NCBI GenBank assembly: GCA_025232375.1
Contig: CP060419.1
Location: 1,239,001-1,303,000, forward strand
Reading direction: 5' to 3'
From: Pseudoxanthomonas sp. NC8
GTDB taxonomy: Bacteria; Pseudomonadota; Gammaproteobacteria; Xanthomonadales; Xanthomonadaceae
Length of the DNA: 64,000 bases
Part shown: positions 46,212 through 59,477 of the stretch, piece after piece
How the letters are laid out: each line of letters begins with the position of its first letter
How positions within the stretch are numbered: the stretch's first letter is position 1
Program-made: the position numbers and the translations under genes
The notes under the pieces: generated by a model
The model's input: only the letters and a program-made list of their open reading frames with translations
Database searches by the model: none
What the model was told of the DNA's origin: nothing

Positions 46212-47253
46212 TCAGGCCGTGGCGGTGGAGCTGGAGCTGGAGCCGCGCAGGACCAGCTTCACCGGCAGCGTCCGGCTTTCCACCGCTTCGCCCTGGATCA
46301 GCCGGATCAGGCTTTCCACCAGCACGTCGCCAGCCTGCTTGGTGTCCTGCTGCACGGTCGACAGGCCCGGTTGCACGAAACTGGCCATGGCGATGTCGTC
46401 GAAGCCGGCCACGGCCACGTCCTGCGGCACGCGCAGGCCGTGCTCGCGCAGGCCGTTCATCGCGCCCAGCGCGATCAGGTCGCTGGCCGCGAACAGGGCA
46501 TCGAACTGCGCGCCGGACGCCAGCAGCGCGCGGACGGCCTCATGGCCGGACTGCTCGGTGGTGATCGCATCGACCTGCAGGGCGGGGTCCGGCGCCAGTC
46601 CGGCCGCGTGCAGTGCCGCCGCAAACCCGCGATAGCGCTCGAAGAATTCCGGGTAGTGGTCCGAGGCGTGGCCTGGGAAGGCGATCCTGCGGCGGCCGCT
46701 GGCCAGCAGGTGCGCGGTGATGTCGTGCCCGCCCTGGAAGTTGTCGCAGCCGATGGATATGCCCGGCTCGCCAGGCAGCGCCGCGCCCCAGCGCACGAAA
46801 TGGGTGCCTGGCCGACCAGCCGCTGCAGCTTGGATTCGGCTTCCAGGTAGTCGCCGTAGCCGAGCAGGATCAGCCCGTCGGCCTTGTGGCTGTCCTCGAA
46901 GTCGGCGTGCCAGTTGGTCGACAGCTGCTGGAAGGACACCAGCAGGTCGTAGCCCCGCAGCGCGCAGGCGCGGGTGATCGAGCCCAGCATCGAGTGGAAG
47001 AACGGGTTGATCAGCGAATCGTCCGGGGTCGGGTCTTCGAAGAACAGCAGCGCCAGCGTGCCGGACTGCTGGCAGCGCAGGTTGGAGGCGTTCTTGTCGA
47101 CCTTGTAGTTCAGTTCGCGGGCGATGGCCAGGATCTTCTGCCGGGTTTCCGGGTTGACCGAGGGCTGCCGCGCAGCGCACGCGACACGGTTGGCTGGGAG
47201 ACCCCGGTAAGGTGGGCGATGTCGAGCGATGTCGCCTTGCCCCTGATGGTCAT
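46212..47253 (-). CDS. LacI-family repressor of the maltodextrin locus (frameshifted)
   Basis: About 345 aa, ATG 47251-47253. HTH: SLDIAHLTGVSQPTVSRALRG (relatives usually have HLAGVS; the Thr codon arises from CCTTACC, an in-frame CCWGG artefact). The effector domain contains GTLALLFFEDPTPDDSLINPFFHSMLGSI, GISIGCDNFQGGHDITAHLLASGRRRIAF, VAVAGFDDIAMASFVQPGLSTVQQD and a C-terminal Ser run. Breaks near 47166 and 46806. Convergent with the amylase, it probably represses both operator copies until maltose-type sugars bind; the ligand is inferred from context only. Confidence 0.9.
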
Positions 47254-47343
47254 GCCGGGCCCCTCCAGGCCGGAATGCGTTGCGTCGGCGGCATCATGCC
47301 ATGCGCCATGGCCGGGATTTGCGCCGCAGGCGGGCCGCTGGGC

Positions 47344-47349
47344 TAGAAT
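47344..47349 (+). promoter_or_regulatory. -10 element TAGAAT of the thrS operon promoter
   Basis: TAGAAT lies in a GC-rich surrounding; a TTGCGC is found 19 nt upstream (47319-47324). Start of transcription near 47356 would make a leader of about 257 nt, with a perfect 8-bp hairpin at its very start (CGCCGGCA, 47361-47368, with TGCCGGCG, 47372-47379). Confidence 0.5.
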
Positions 47350-47426
47350 TCCCGCTTCGCCGCCGGCATGGTGCCGGCGTCGGTACCGCAAGGGTGGCCC
47401 GCGGCAACGCCGGCCGAGCGTGCGAC

Positions 47427-47453
47427 ATGAGCACTACCACCGCCCACCGCTGA
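47427..47453 (+). CDS. threonine-rich leader peptide MSTTTAHR (putative attenuator peptide)
   Basis: An 8-codon frame, ATG 47427-47429 to TGA 47451-47453, encodes Met-Ser-Thr-Thr-Thr-Ala-His-Arg in the leader of threonyl-tRNA synthetase. Three consecutive Thr codons (ACT ACC ACC) are what a ribosome-stalling attenuator would need. A hairpin plus T8 run follows 30 nt later. No strong ribosome site is seen (GAGCG nearby), which is the main weakness. Confidence 0.55.
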   Translation: MSTTTAHR

Positions 47454-47482
47454 ACGCCGCCGGGGCCCCGCGATTCCAGCTG

Positions 47483-47505
47483 GCGCCCTAGAGGCGCTTT
47501 TTTTT
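47483..47505 (+). terminator. leader terminator (attenuator) before thrS
   Basis: GCGCC (47483-47487) pairs with GGCGC (47493-47497) around a 5-nt loop and is followed by eight T residues (47498-47505). Short but GC-only stem with a perfect T run, located 108 nt before the thrS ATG, so it must be bypassed for thrS to be made. Confidence 0.65.
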
Positions 47506-47612
47506 GCGCCCGCCTGCGTTCATCCCTGAACAAGAGCCCGGCCATCCATGGCCGGACTGTCCAATACAGAAGCGCCAGCTCCGGCCCGCGCACAGCAGAG
47601 TCCCCACGTCCC

Positions 47613-49534
47613 ATGATCACGATCACGCTCCCCGACGGCAGTCGCCGCGAATTCGACGCCCCCGTTTCCGTCATGCAGGTCGCCCAGTCGATCGGCGCCG
47701 GCCGCAGCCAAGGCCACCGTTGCCGGTAAGGTCGACGGCCGCCTTGGTCGATGCCAGCGACGTCATCGAGCATGACGCGACCCTGCGCATCATCACGCCC
47801 AAGGACGAGGAAGGCGTGGAGATCATCCGCCACTCCTGCGCCCACCTGGTGGGCCACGCAGTCAAGCAGCTGTACCCGGATGCGAAGATGGTGATCGGCC
47901 CGGTGATCGCCGAGGGCTTCTACTACGACATCTACAGCGAGCGTCCGTTCACGCCTGACGACATGGCCGCCATCGAGACGCGCATGCGCGAGCTGATCGC
48001 CTGGACTACGACGTCGTCAAGAAGGTGACGCCGCGCGCCGAGGTGGTGGAGGTGTTGGGCCCGCGGCGAGGACTACAAGCTGCGCCTGATCGAGGACATG
48101 GCCGACGACATCAGCGCGATGGGCCTGTACTACCACCAGGAATACGTGGACATGTGCCGCGGCCCGCACGTGCCGAACACGCGTTTCCTCAAGGCGTTCA
48201 AGCTGACCCGCATCTCCGGCGCCTACTGGCGCGGCGACGCCAAGAACGAACAGCTGCAGCGGATCTACGGCACGGCGTGGGCCGACGAGAAGCAGCTCAA
48301 GGCCTACATCCAGCGGATCGAGGAAGCCGAGAAGCGCGACCACCGCCGCATCGGCAAGCAGCAGAACCTGTTCCACCTGCAGGAAGAGGCGCCCGGCCTT
48401 GGTGTTCTGGCACCCCAAGGGCTGGTCCGTATGGCAGGTGGTGGAGCAGTACATGCGCCGCGTGTACCGCGCCACCGGCTACGGCGAAGTGCGTTGCCCG
48501 CAGATCCTGGACGTGTCGCTGTGGCAGAAGTCGGGCCACTGGGACAACTATAAGGACAACATGTTCTTCACCGAGTCGGAGAAGCGCACCTACGCGGTCA
48601 AGCCGATGAACTGCCCGGGCCACGTCCAGGTGTTCAACCAGGGCCTGCACAGCTACCGCGACCTGCCGATCCGCTACGGCGAGTTCGGCTCCTGCCACCG
48701 CAACGAGCCTTCCGGCGCGCTGCACGGCATCCTGCGGGTGCGCGGCTTCACCTGGGACGACGGCCACATCTTCTGCACCGAGGACCAAGGTCGAGGCCGA
48801 GGTCCGCGCCTTCCACGAGCAGGCGCTGAAGGTCTACGCCGATTTCGGCTTCGACACCGCGTCCGGCGAGAGCATCCAGATCAAGATCGCCCTGCGCCCC
48901 GATTCGCGCCTGGGCGACGACGCCACCTGGGACAAGGCCGAGAACGCGCTGCGTTCGGCCCTGCGGGCCTCGGGCGTTGAATGGAAGGAGCTGCCGGGCG
49001 AGGGCGCGTTCTACGGCCCCAAGATCGAGTACCACCTCAAGGACGCGATCGGCCGGACCTTGGCAGCTCGGGACCATGCAGGTGGACTTCATGATGCCCG
49101 GCCGCCTGGGCGCCGAGTACGTGGACGAAAACAGCCAGCGACGGCACCCGGTCATGCTGCACCGGGCCATCGTCGGCTCGATGGAGCGGTTCATCGGCAT
49201 CCTGATCGAGCACCACGCCGGGTCCTTCCCGGCCTGGCTGGCCCCGGTCCAGGCGGTGGTCATGAACATCACCGACGCCCAGGCTGAATACGTGGCCGAA
49301 GTCCAGAAAACCCTTGCGAATCAAGGATTCAGGGTTGAAGCCGATTTGCGGAACGAGAAGATCGGCTTTAAGATCCGCGAGCACACGCTGCAGCGGGTGC
49401 CGTACCTGCTGGTGGTCGGTGACCGCGAGAAGGAGAACGGCGCCGTGGCGTTGCGCACGCGTTCGGGGGAAGATTTGGGCACAATATCGGTGTCCGCGTT
49501 TGCCGAAACGCTGCGTTCGCAAGAGTTGGCGTAA
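47613..49534 (+). CDS. thrS: threonyl-tRNA synthetase ThrS (frameshifted)
   Basis: About 635 aa, ATG 47613-47615 ([17 protein letters not shown] domain). The editing domain has [15 protein letters not shown] and the [13 protein letters not shown]xxxH/Cys region; catalytic motifs are QHxxE-like [10 protein letters not shown] (motif 1), [21 protein letters not shown] (motif 2, Arg) and [15 protein letters not shown] then [17 protein letters not shown] (motif 3). The anticodon-binding domain is complete, ending LRSQELA. Breaks near 47706, 47742, 48010, 48063, 48401, 48786 and 49062, nearly all CCTTGG/CCAAGG/TAAGG. First gene of the translation operon. Confidence 0.97.
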
Positions 49535-49585
49535 TCCAACAAGGGTGTGGCCGGCCCCCGTCGGCCCACCGCCCAGTCCACCCGT

Positions 49586-49600
49586 GGAGACCCACACATC
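49586..49600 (+). promoter_or_regulatory. infC ribosome site and non-canonical AUC start
   Basis: GGAGA at 49586-49590, 7 nt spacer, then ATC (49598-49600) followed by AGTACCCCAGAG, encoding ISTPEKQ. No ATG/GTG/TTG in frame gives a better start between the thrS stop and the conserved [12 protein letters not shown]3 of other bacteria also uses AUU, AUA or AUC so that IF3 itself rejects its own mRNA, a known autoregulation. Confidence 0.85.
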
Positions 49601-50118
49601 AGTACCCCAGAGAAACAAAACCGGAAGAACGGCGAGATCCGCGTCCCGCGCGTGCGCGTGATCGGATCCGACGGCGAGATGATCGGCGTGCTGTCGCGCG
49701 ACGAAGCGCTGCGCATGGCCGAGGAAGAAGAACTCGACCTCGTCGAGATCCAGCCCAACGCTGATCCGCCGGTCTGCAAGATCATGGACTTCGGCAAGTT
49801 CAAGTTCGAACTGCAGAAGAAGGCCAACGAGGCCAAGAAGAAGACCAAGCAGGTCGAGATCAAGGAGCTCAAGTTCCGTCCGGTCACGGACGAGGGCGAC
49901 TACCAGATCAAGCTGCGCAACATGCGCCGCTTATGGAAGAGGGCGACAAGGTCAAGGTCAACATCCGCTTCCGTGGCCGCGAAATGAGCCATCAGGAACT
50001 GGGCCGGCAGATGGCCGCGCGGATCGAGGCCGATCTGGGCGAGGACATCGTCATCGAGTCGCGCCCGCGCCTGGAAGGCCGGCAGATGGTCATGATGATC
50101 GCGCCGAAGAGGAAGTGA
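49598..50118 (+). CDS. infC: translation initiation factor IF-3 (AUC start; frameshifted)
   Basis: About 174 aa. N-domain [28 protein letters not shown], linker [21 protein letters not shown] (the PROSITE IF3 signature region), basic helix, and C-domain [18 protein letters not shown], ending VMMIAPKRK. One break at about 49932, where CGCCGCTTATGGAAGAG should be CGCCGCTTCCTGGAAGAG (RRFLEEGD), a CCTGG site. Start codon AUC (see separate entry). It lies 63 nt after thrS. Confidence 0.95.
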
Positions 50119-50154
50119 TCCGGCGGCGGCCCGCCGGCCGCAACGGGTTTGCAG

Positions 50155-50184
50155 AAGGGCGCCTCCGGGCGCCTTTCCGCTTTT
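50155..50184 (+). terminator. terminator-like hairpin between infC and rpmI
   Basis: AAGGGCGCC pairs with GGCGCCTTT (one G.T wobble) around TCCG, followed by CCGCTTTTCG. Ending some transcripts 40 nt after infC, it could separate thrS-infC from rpmI-rplT. The rest of 50185-50430 holds no gene; it may contain a second promoter and the target of L20 autoregulation. Confidence 0.6.
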
Positions 50185-50430
50185 CGTGAGGTTAAGGGTG
50201 TGGCCCGGCGGATGGGGAACCCCTGATTTGCAAGGCAAACCCGCAGCAGGCATAATGCGCGGCTCCGGTTCGCCGGGGTGGCTGGCAACAGCCGCAGGAC
50301 CTGCCGTGATTCCATTTGGAATCAATGGCTTACCAACCGGTGTGGGCAAGGATGGAAAGCGTGGTTGCGTGCTCCAAGGCACGCGAGGCCACCGCCCGCG
50401 CCAGTGAAAGTTCCCATCAAGGACATAGCA

Positions 50431-50628
50431 ATGCCCAAGATCAAGACCAACCGGGCGGCGGCCAAGCGTTTCCGCAAGACCGCCTCCGGCAAGTACAAGG
50501 CCGGCCACGCCAACCGTAGCCACATCCTCACCAAGAAGGCGACCAAGCGGAAGCGCAACCTGCGGCAGACGAACCATGTTCGTGCCGAGGACGCGGGCCG
50601 TCTGGACCGCATGCTGCCGTATCTCTGA
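50431..50628 (+). CDS. rpmI: 50S ribosomal protein L35
   Basis: Intact 65-aa frame, ATG 50431. [40 protein letters not shown] and the end [12 protein letters not shown] are fully conserved family features; rich in Lys/Arg for 23S rRNA contacts. It is 13 nt ahead of rplT, with GGAGGATTAGG between as ribosome site for rplT. Confidence 0.98.
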   Translation: MPKIKTNRAAAKRFRKTASGKYKAGHANRSHILTKKATKRKRNLRQTNHVRAEDAGRLDRMLPYL

Positions 50629-50641
50629 GGAGGATTAGGAA

Positions 50642-51001
50642 ATGGCACGAGTCAAGCGTGGCGTCCAGGCGCGCCGCCGTCACAAGAAGATCCTCGACCT
50701 CGCCAAGGGCTACTACAACGCCCGTCGCAAGGTTTTCCGCGTCGCCAAGCAGGCGGTCATCAAGGCGCAGCAGTACGCCTACATCGGCCGCAAGCAGAAG
50801 AAGCGCAATTTCCGCTCGCTGTGGATCACCCGCATCAACGCGGCTGCCCGCAGCAACGGCCTGAGCTACAGCCGTTTCATCAACGGCCTGCTGAAGGCTG
50901 GCATCACCCTCGACCGCAAGGTGCTGGCGGACATCGCCGTGCACGACGCGGCCGGGTTTACGGCGCTGGCCGAGAAGGCGAAGAGCGCCCTGGCGGCCTG
51001 A
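50642..51001 (+). CDS. rplT: 50S ribosomal protein L20
   Basis: Intact 119-aa frame. [33 protein letters not shown] (long basic N-terminal extension), [26 protein letters not shown] and [27 protein letters not shown] are characteristic. In E. coli L20 represses its own operon by binding the mRNA; a comparable site here was not identified. Confidence 0.98.
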   Translation: MARVKRGVQARRRHKKILDLAKGYYNARRKVFRVAKQAVIKAQQYAYIGRKQKKRNFRSLWITRINAAARSNGLSYSRFINGLLKAGITLDRKVLADIAVHDAAGFTALAEKAKSALAA

Positions 51002-51028
51002 GCCGCCTCTCCACCGTAAAGTGGCACT

Positions 51029-51081
51029 GGACGGTTTTCCGTCCGACACGTGGGGAAGGGCGCAAGTCCTTCCCCATTTGT
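51029..51081 (+). terminator. two hairpins and T-rich tract between rplT and pheS
   Basis: A 6-bp hairpin GGACGG-TTTT-CCGTCC (51029-51044) is followed by a perfect 8-bp one, GGGGAAGG (51052-51059) with CCTTCCCC (51068-51075), then ATTTGTTTTT. The second is a textbook terminator 22 nt before the pheS ATG. It could be the end of the rplT transcript with read-through, or a pheST attenuator; no Phe-rich leader peptide was found. Confidence 0.7.
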
Positions 51082-51103
51082 TTTTCCGAAAGGCCAAAAC
51101 TCC

Positions 51104-54614
<3,511 letters not shown>

Positions 54615-54630
54615 CCACAGGGGAACACGG

Positions 54631-54936
54631 ATGGCATTGACCAAGGCGGAAATGGCCGAGCGACTGTTCGACGAAGTCGGGCTGAACAAGCGCGAGGCGA
54701 AGGAGTTCGTCGACGCCTTCTTCGACGTGCTGCGCGAGGCGCTGCACGCGGGCCGGCAGGTCAAGCTGTCGGGCTTCGGCAATTTCGACCTGCGCCGCAA
54801 GAACCAGCGGCCGGGGCGCAACCCCAAGACCGGCGAGGAAATTCCGATCTCGGCGCGTACCGTGGTGACGTTCCGCCCCGGCCAGAAGCTGAAGGAGCGC
54901 GTCGAGGCCTTCGCCGGAGCCGGGCGGCATGCTTGA
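54631..54936 (+). CDS. ihfA: integration host factor alpha subunit
   Basis: Intact 101-aa frame (ATG 54631). [32 protein letters not shown] then [36 protein letters not shown] contains the DNA-intercalating Pro of the beta ribbon arm (RNPKTG). As in most gammaproteobacteria it directly follows pheT. It overlaps the MerR gene by 8 nt. Confidence 0.97.
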   Translation: MALTKAEMAERLFDEVGLNKREAKEFVDAFFDVLREALHAGRQVKLSGFGNFDLRRKNQRPGRNPKTGEEIPISARTVVTFRPGQKLKERVEAFAGAGRHA

Positions 54937-55285
54937 TCCGGGCAGTAATCGCGAACTCCCGCCGATCCCGGCCAAGCGCTACTTCACCATCGGCGAGGTC
55001 AGCGAGCTGTGCGACGTGAAGCCGCACGTGCTGCGCTACTGGGAAACCGAATTCCCGAGCCTGAGCCCGGTCAAGCGCCGCGGCAACCGCCGCTACTACC
55101 AGCGCCATGACGTGCTGATGGTCCGCCAGATCCGCGGCCTGCTGTACGAACAGGGCTACACCATCGGCGGTGCCCGGCTGCGCCTGGAAGGCGAGGGCGG
55201 CAAGCAGGAGTCGGCGATGAGCAGCCAGATCGTGCGCCAGGTGCGCATGGAGCTGGAGGAAGTGCTGCACCTGCTGCGGCGCTGA
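54929..55285 (+). CDS. MerR-family transcriptional regulator
   Basis: Intact 118 aa. Winged [74 protein letters not shown], then a short helix ([12 protein letters not shown]). No metal-binding Cys, so it belongs to the small MerR type always linked to ihfA in this group; target genes unknown. Its start overlaps the ihfA end, giving translational coupling. Confidence 0.92.
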   Translation: MLDPGSNRELPPIPAKRYFTIGEVSELCDVKPHVLRYWETEFPSLSPVKRRGNRRYYQRHDVLMVRQIRGLLYEQGYTIGGARLRLEGEGGKQESAMSSQIVRQVRMELEEVLHLLRR

Positions 55286-55327
55286 CATCCATTTGCGCCG
55301 GCCTCGCGCTGGCCACGCTCGACCCGG

Positions 55328-55333
55328 TATAAT
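55328..55333 (+). promoter_or_regulatory. -10 box TATAAT of the tRNA-Pro gene
   Basis: Perfect TATAAT 31 nt before the tRNA 5' end. A clear -35 is not seen at 17 nt (TCGCGC). Confidence 0.65.
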
Positions 55334-55363
55334 CGCCGGCCCGCCTCTGGCGGAAAGCTGCTT

Positions 55364-55440
55364 CGGGGTATAGCGCAGTATGGTAGCGCACCAGTCTGGG
55401 GGACTGGTGGTCGTCGGTTCGAATCCGGCTACCCCGACCA
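55364..55440 (+). tRNA. tRNA-Pro(GGG)
   Basis: 77 nt including an encoded CCA. Acceptor CGGGGTA pairs with TACCCCG; the anticodon arm CCAGT-CTGGGGG-ACTGG gives anticodon GGG; T arm GTCGG-TTCGAAT-CCGGC. Immediately after the ihfA-merR block, the usual location in this group. Confidence 0.95.
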
Positions 55441-55457
55441 ATACGTGTCACGAGAAG

Positions 55458-55480
55458 GCCCGCCACCGCGCGGGCTTTTT
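55458..55480 (+). terminator. terminator of tRNA-Pro
   Basis: GCCCGC / GCGGGC stem with a 6-nt loop, followed by five T residues, 18 nt past the tRNA. Confidence 0.8.
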
Positions 55481-55583
55481 CGTGGGCGGGGCTGAACGGA
55501 TGCCGCTGGCGTGGTTGTCCGCCGTTCACGGCGTGCGGGCGGCTGGGTATGCTCGCGGCGTCCTTTTACCGCAAGGCGCAGGT

Positions 55584-56693
55584 ATGTCGGCACGGATGGC
55601 GACGATGTTCGCAGGCATGATGGCTGGGCAAGTGTTTTTCCCGCTTTTGCGCAGGACCCTGCGGCGGGGGTTGTCGAGCGCCATACGCCGGTCGTTGACC
55701 TGGAGGCGGTGGTCGTCAGTGGCGTCCAGCCCGGGCCGGGCCTGTGGCGGGTCAGTCGCGCTGACGGGCATGTGCTGTACATCCTCGGCACCCAGTCGCC
55801 ATTGCCGCGCGACATGAGCTGGCAGGCCGCCGAGGTCAGGCAGGTGCTGGGCGAGGCGGGCGTGGTGCTCGGTTCGCCGGGAGTGACCATCGGAGGCGAC
55901 ATCGGTTTCTTCCGCGGGCTGACCCTGATGCCGTCGGCGCTGAAGGCGATGAAGAATCCCGATGGCGCCACCCTCGATGAAGTGCTGCCGCCGGATCTCT
56001 ACCAGCGCTGGAGCGTGCTCAAGCAGCGTTATCTTGGCCGCGACCGTGGCGTGGAGAAGAAGCGGCCGCTGATCGCGGTGTACGAGCTGTACCGTGCCGC
56101 GCTTGAGCGCAACGGCCTGAAGCAGGGCGGGGTAGTCGGGCCGGTCATCGACCAGGTGTTGAAGCCGCGCGGCCTGAAGACGACGTCGACCCTGCTCAAC
56201 TTGAAGATCGACGATCCGCGCGAGGCACTGGCCGACTTCCGCAATGAGCAGCTGCGGACCTGGGGATATGGAATGCTTCCGCGGCACGCTCGACATCATC
56301 GAGCGCGATCTGCCGCGGATCACCGCGCGCGCCAATGCCTGGGCGACCGGCGATCTGGCGGCGCTGCGCGACATGCCGGGCCTGCGGCACCGGGTCGATA
56401 CCTGCCTCTCGGCCTGGACCGCGACCGATGTGGCGCGCAAGAACGGTCTGACCGATGTCGAACCGCGGGTCAGGGCCGGCTGGCTGGCCGCGGCCGACAA
56501 GGCGCTGCAGGAGCATGCGGTGTCATTCGCCCTGCTGCCGATCGACGAGCTGCTCGACGACAGCGCCTACCTCGTGCAACTGCGCCAGCGCGGATACCGG
56601 GTGATGCCGCCGGACGTCTTCGAGGCGGAAGGGGCAGCGGATGAAATCCCGATTGCCGGCGACGCGACGACGGAGCGTCCGGTTTCACCCTGA
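55584..56693 (+). CDS. TraB/GumN family protein (frameshifted)
   Basis: About 370 aa, ATG 55584. A signal peptide (MSARMATMFAGMMAG, then ...VFPAFAQ after a shift near 55630). TraB/GumN core: PGLWRVSRADGHVLYILGTQSPLPRDMSWQ, RPLIAVYELYRAALERNGL and EAVSFALLPIDELL-type C-terminal half (RVMPPDVFEAEG). TraB proteins may be metallo-peptidase-like; relatives include pheromone-shutdown and Xanthomonas GumN proteins. Role here unknown. A second break near 56272. Confidence 0.8.
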
Positions 56694-56748
56694 GCGGGAA
56701 ACGTGGAGGGCAGCGGTCGCGCCTCCCGCCTTAGCTCCGCCGAGAACC

Positions 56749-58682
56749 TCAGGCGCCGGCGGCGCGGGGCAACGCGTCTTCGATGGATGCCAGCTGCGGC
56801 CAGCGACGCAGGACGGCTGCATGTATCCCGGCCGCGTCGATCCCGGCCTCGGCCAGCAGGTCCTCGCGACTGGCATGGTGCTGGAAGGCGTCCGGCAGGC
56901 CCAGCTGCAGCACCGGCAGCAGTACGTCCTCGGCATTGAGCAGTTCGGACACCGCCGAGCCGGCGCCACCAGCGACGACGTTGTCCTCGATGGTGACGAA
57001 GCCTTCGTGGGTCCGGGCCAGTTCAAGCACCAGCGTGCGGTCCAGCGGCTTGATGAAGCGCATGTTGACCACCGTCAGGCCCAGCTCGGCGCCGGCCTGC
57101 TCGGCCGCCGCCACCGTGGCGCCGAAGGCGAGCAGGGTAAGGCGGCTGCCGTTGCGACGCAACTGCGCCTTGCCGATCGGCAGCGTATCCAGCTCCGGTC
57201 CGATCGCCACGCCCGGGCCGGTGCCGCGCGGATAGCGCACCGCGGCCGGACCTTCGTGGCGCAGTCCGGTGGTCAGCATCTGCCGACATTCGTTCTCGTC
57301 AGCCGGGGCCATCACCACCATGTTCGGCACGCAGCGCAGGTAGCTCAGGTCGAGATTGCCGGCATGGGTGGCGCCGTCGGGGCCGACCACGCCGCCGCGA
57401 TCGATCGCGAACAGCACATCCAGCTTCTGCGTGGCCACGTCATGGACCAGCTGGTCGTAGCCGCGTTGCAGGAAGGTCGAATAGATCGCCACCACCGGCT
57501 TGGCGCCCTGCGTGGCCATGCCCGCGGCCAGGTCACCGCATGCTGTTCGGCGATGGCGACGTCGAAGTAGCGCTGCGGGTATTCCTTCGAGAACCGCACC
57601 AGTCCCGAGCCCTCTCGCATGGCCGGGGTGATGCCGAGCAGGCGCGGTTCGGCCGCGGCCATGTCGCACAGCCAGTCGCCGAACACGTCGGTGTAGGTCG
57701 GCTTCTTCGCGCCGGTCTTGGTGACCAGCCCCTTGGACGGATCGAACGGTCCGACCGCGTGGTAGCCGATCTGGTCGCCCTCGGTAAGGTCGTAGCCCTT
57801 GCCCTTGGTGGTGATCACGTGCAGCAGCTGTGGGCCCTTGAGGGTCCGCAGCGTCTTCAGTGCGCCGACCAGGGCGGGCAGGTCGTGGCCGTCGATCGGG
57901 CCGGTGTAGTGGAAGCCCATTTCCTCGAACAGGGTGGAGGGCACGAACATGCCCTTCCAGTGCTCTTCCCAGCGGCGCACGAAGCGGGCCGGCGGCTTGT
58001 TCTTGTCACCGAGCAGCTTCTTGCCGCCCTCGCGCAGCTTGTTCAGCGTGGCGCTGCCGGTCATGCGGCCGAGCATCTTGGTCAGTCCACCGACGGCCTC
58101 GGAAATCGACATCCGGTTGTCGTTGAGGATCACCAGCAGGTTCGGCTCGTCGTCCATGCCACCGGCGTGGTTGAGCGCCTCGTAGGCCATGCCGGCGGTC
58201 ATCGCGCCGTCGCCGATCACGGCCACGACCTTGGGGGCGTCGGCCTTGCCGTTGGCGGCTGCCTGCTGTTGCAGGGCGATCGCCATGCCCAGCGCTGCGG
58301 AGATCGAGGTCGAGGAATGGCCGACTCCGAACGTGTCGTACCGGCTTTCCTCGCGCTTGGGGAACGGCGCCACGCCGTCCTTCTGCTTGACCGTGTGGAT
58401 GCTGTCGCGGCGGCCGGTCAGGATCTTGTGCGGATAGGTCTGGTGTCCGACGTCCCAGACCAGCTGGTCGACCGGGGTCTCGTACAGCCAGTGCAGGGCC
58501 ACGGTCAGCTCGACCACGCCCAGGCCGGCGCCGAAGTGGCCACCGCTGCGACCGACCGACTCGATCAGGTAGGTGCGCAGTTCATCCGCGATCGCCGGCA
58601 GTTCGGCCTCGTCGAACCGACGCAGGTCTGCGGGCGTGTCAATGCGCGACAGGCGCGGATAACGGGCGGAATCGATGCTCAT
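56749..58682 (-). CDS. dxs: 1-deoxy-D-xylulose-5-phosphate synthase (one frameshift)
   Basis: About 644 aa, ATG 58680-58682 ([15 protein letters not shown]). First enzyme of the MEP isoprenoid route: pyruvate + GAP to DXP, TPP-dependent. [18 protein letters not shown] and [15 protein letters not shown], the [23 protein letters not shown] motif (GDG), catalytic Glu in [14 protein letters not shown], and [29 protein letters not shown]. One break at about 57535, where GTGACCTGGCC should be GTGACCCTGGCC. The TraB stop is 55 nt from this stop (convergent). Confidence 0.97.
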
Positions 58683-58762
58683 CGGGGTGGCGCTGTACGG
58701 GCCACCATTTTCCTCCCCGCGGGCGTGACGGGGCAAGCAAGGCCGTTCAGGCCGGGGTTGCT

Positions 58763-59412
58763 TCAGGCGATCAGCTTGGAGCGTTTGGGCAGCTGTGCCT
58801 TCAGGAAGGCCATCTGGTCGGTAAGGATGTTGCGGTTGGACAGGATCAGGTGCTCGATCCAGCTGGGCCGGTAGGGCACGGCCAGCAGCGGCATGTGCGC
58901 CTGCTGCGGGGTGCGGTTGCCTTTGCGCGAATTGCAGTGGAAGCAGGCGCTGACAACGTTCTCCCATAAGCATCACGGCCGCCCTTGGACAGCGGCATCA
59001 CGTGGTCACGGGTCAGGTGCGGCCGGGCGAACTGCTCGCCGCAGTACAGGCACAGGTGCGCGTCGCGGGCGAACAGGGCGGTATTGGACAGCGTCGGCGT
59101 CGGGTCGAGCGCGCGCGCATGGGCGTGGCCGCGGGTGGCGACGATGGGATGCAGTTCGATCAGGCTGCGCGCGCCGGTCGTCCGGCAGATGCCGCCGCGC
59201 ACGCGCAGGCAGGGCTCGCCCAGGGTCCAGGCGATGGCATCGCGGGCATAGAGGCAGGTCGCGTCCTGCCAGCCGATCCAGTCCATGGCCCGGCCATGTG
59301 CGTCCAGCGATAGCACCCGGACCGCCGGGACGTGGTCCCGCGGGGGTGGGGCGGCAACCGGGGCCGGGGCTCCGGTGCAGACCAGACCTAGCGTTGCTGT
59401 GTCCGTCTCCAT
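58763..59412 (-). CDS. HNH endonuclease domain protein (one frameshift)
   Basis: About 216 aa, ATG 59410-59412. [28 protein letters not shown] contains the CxxC and central DH of an HNH fold; after a shift near 58967 it continues as the second Cys pair [16 protein letters not shown] and the end [10 protein letters not shown]-terminal half ([21 protein letters not shown]) is conserved in the xanthomonad group of these proteins. They are housekeeping-like nucleases of unknown role, not linked to a restriction system here. Confidence 0.85.
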
Positions 59413-59477
59413 CGGAATAACAGCTTATACCCGAATGTTGACGGATTGTGTACGCGCCTGTTGCCGGCGCGGCGGCT

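Noticed and set aside
58763..59412. HNH protein as part of a restriction or defence system
   Set aside because: No methyltransferase, helicase or recognition subunit is adjacent; the protein is a conserved chromosomal type next to dxs.
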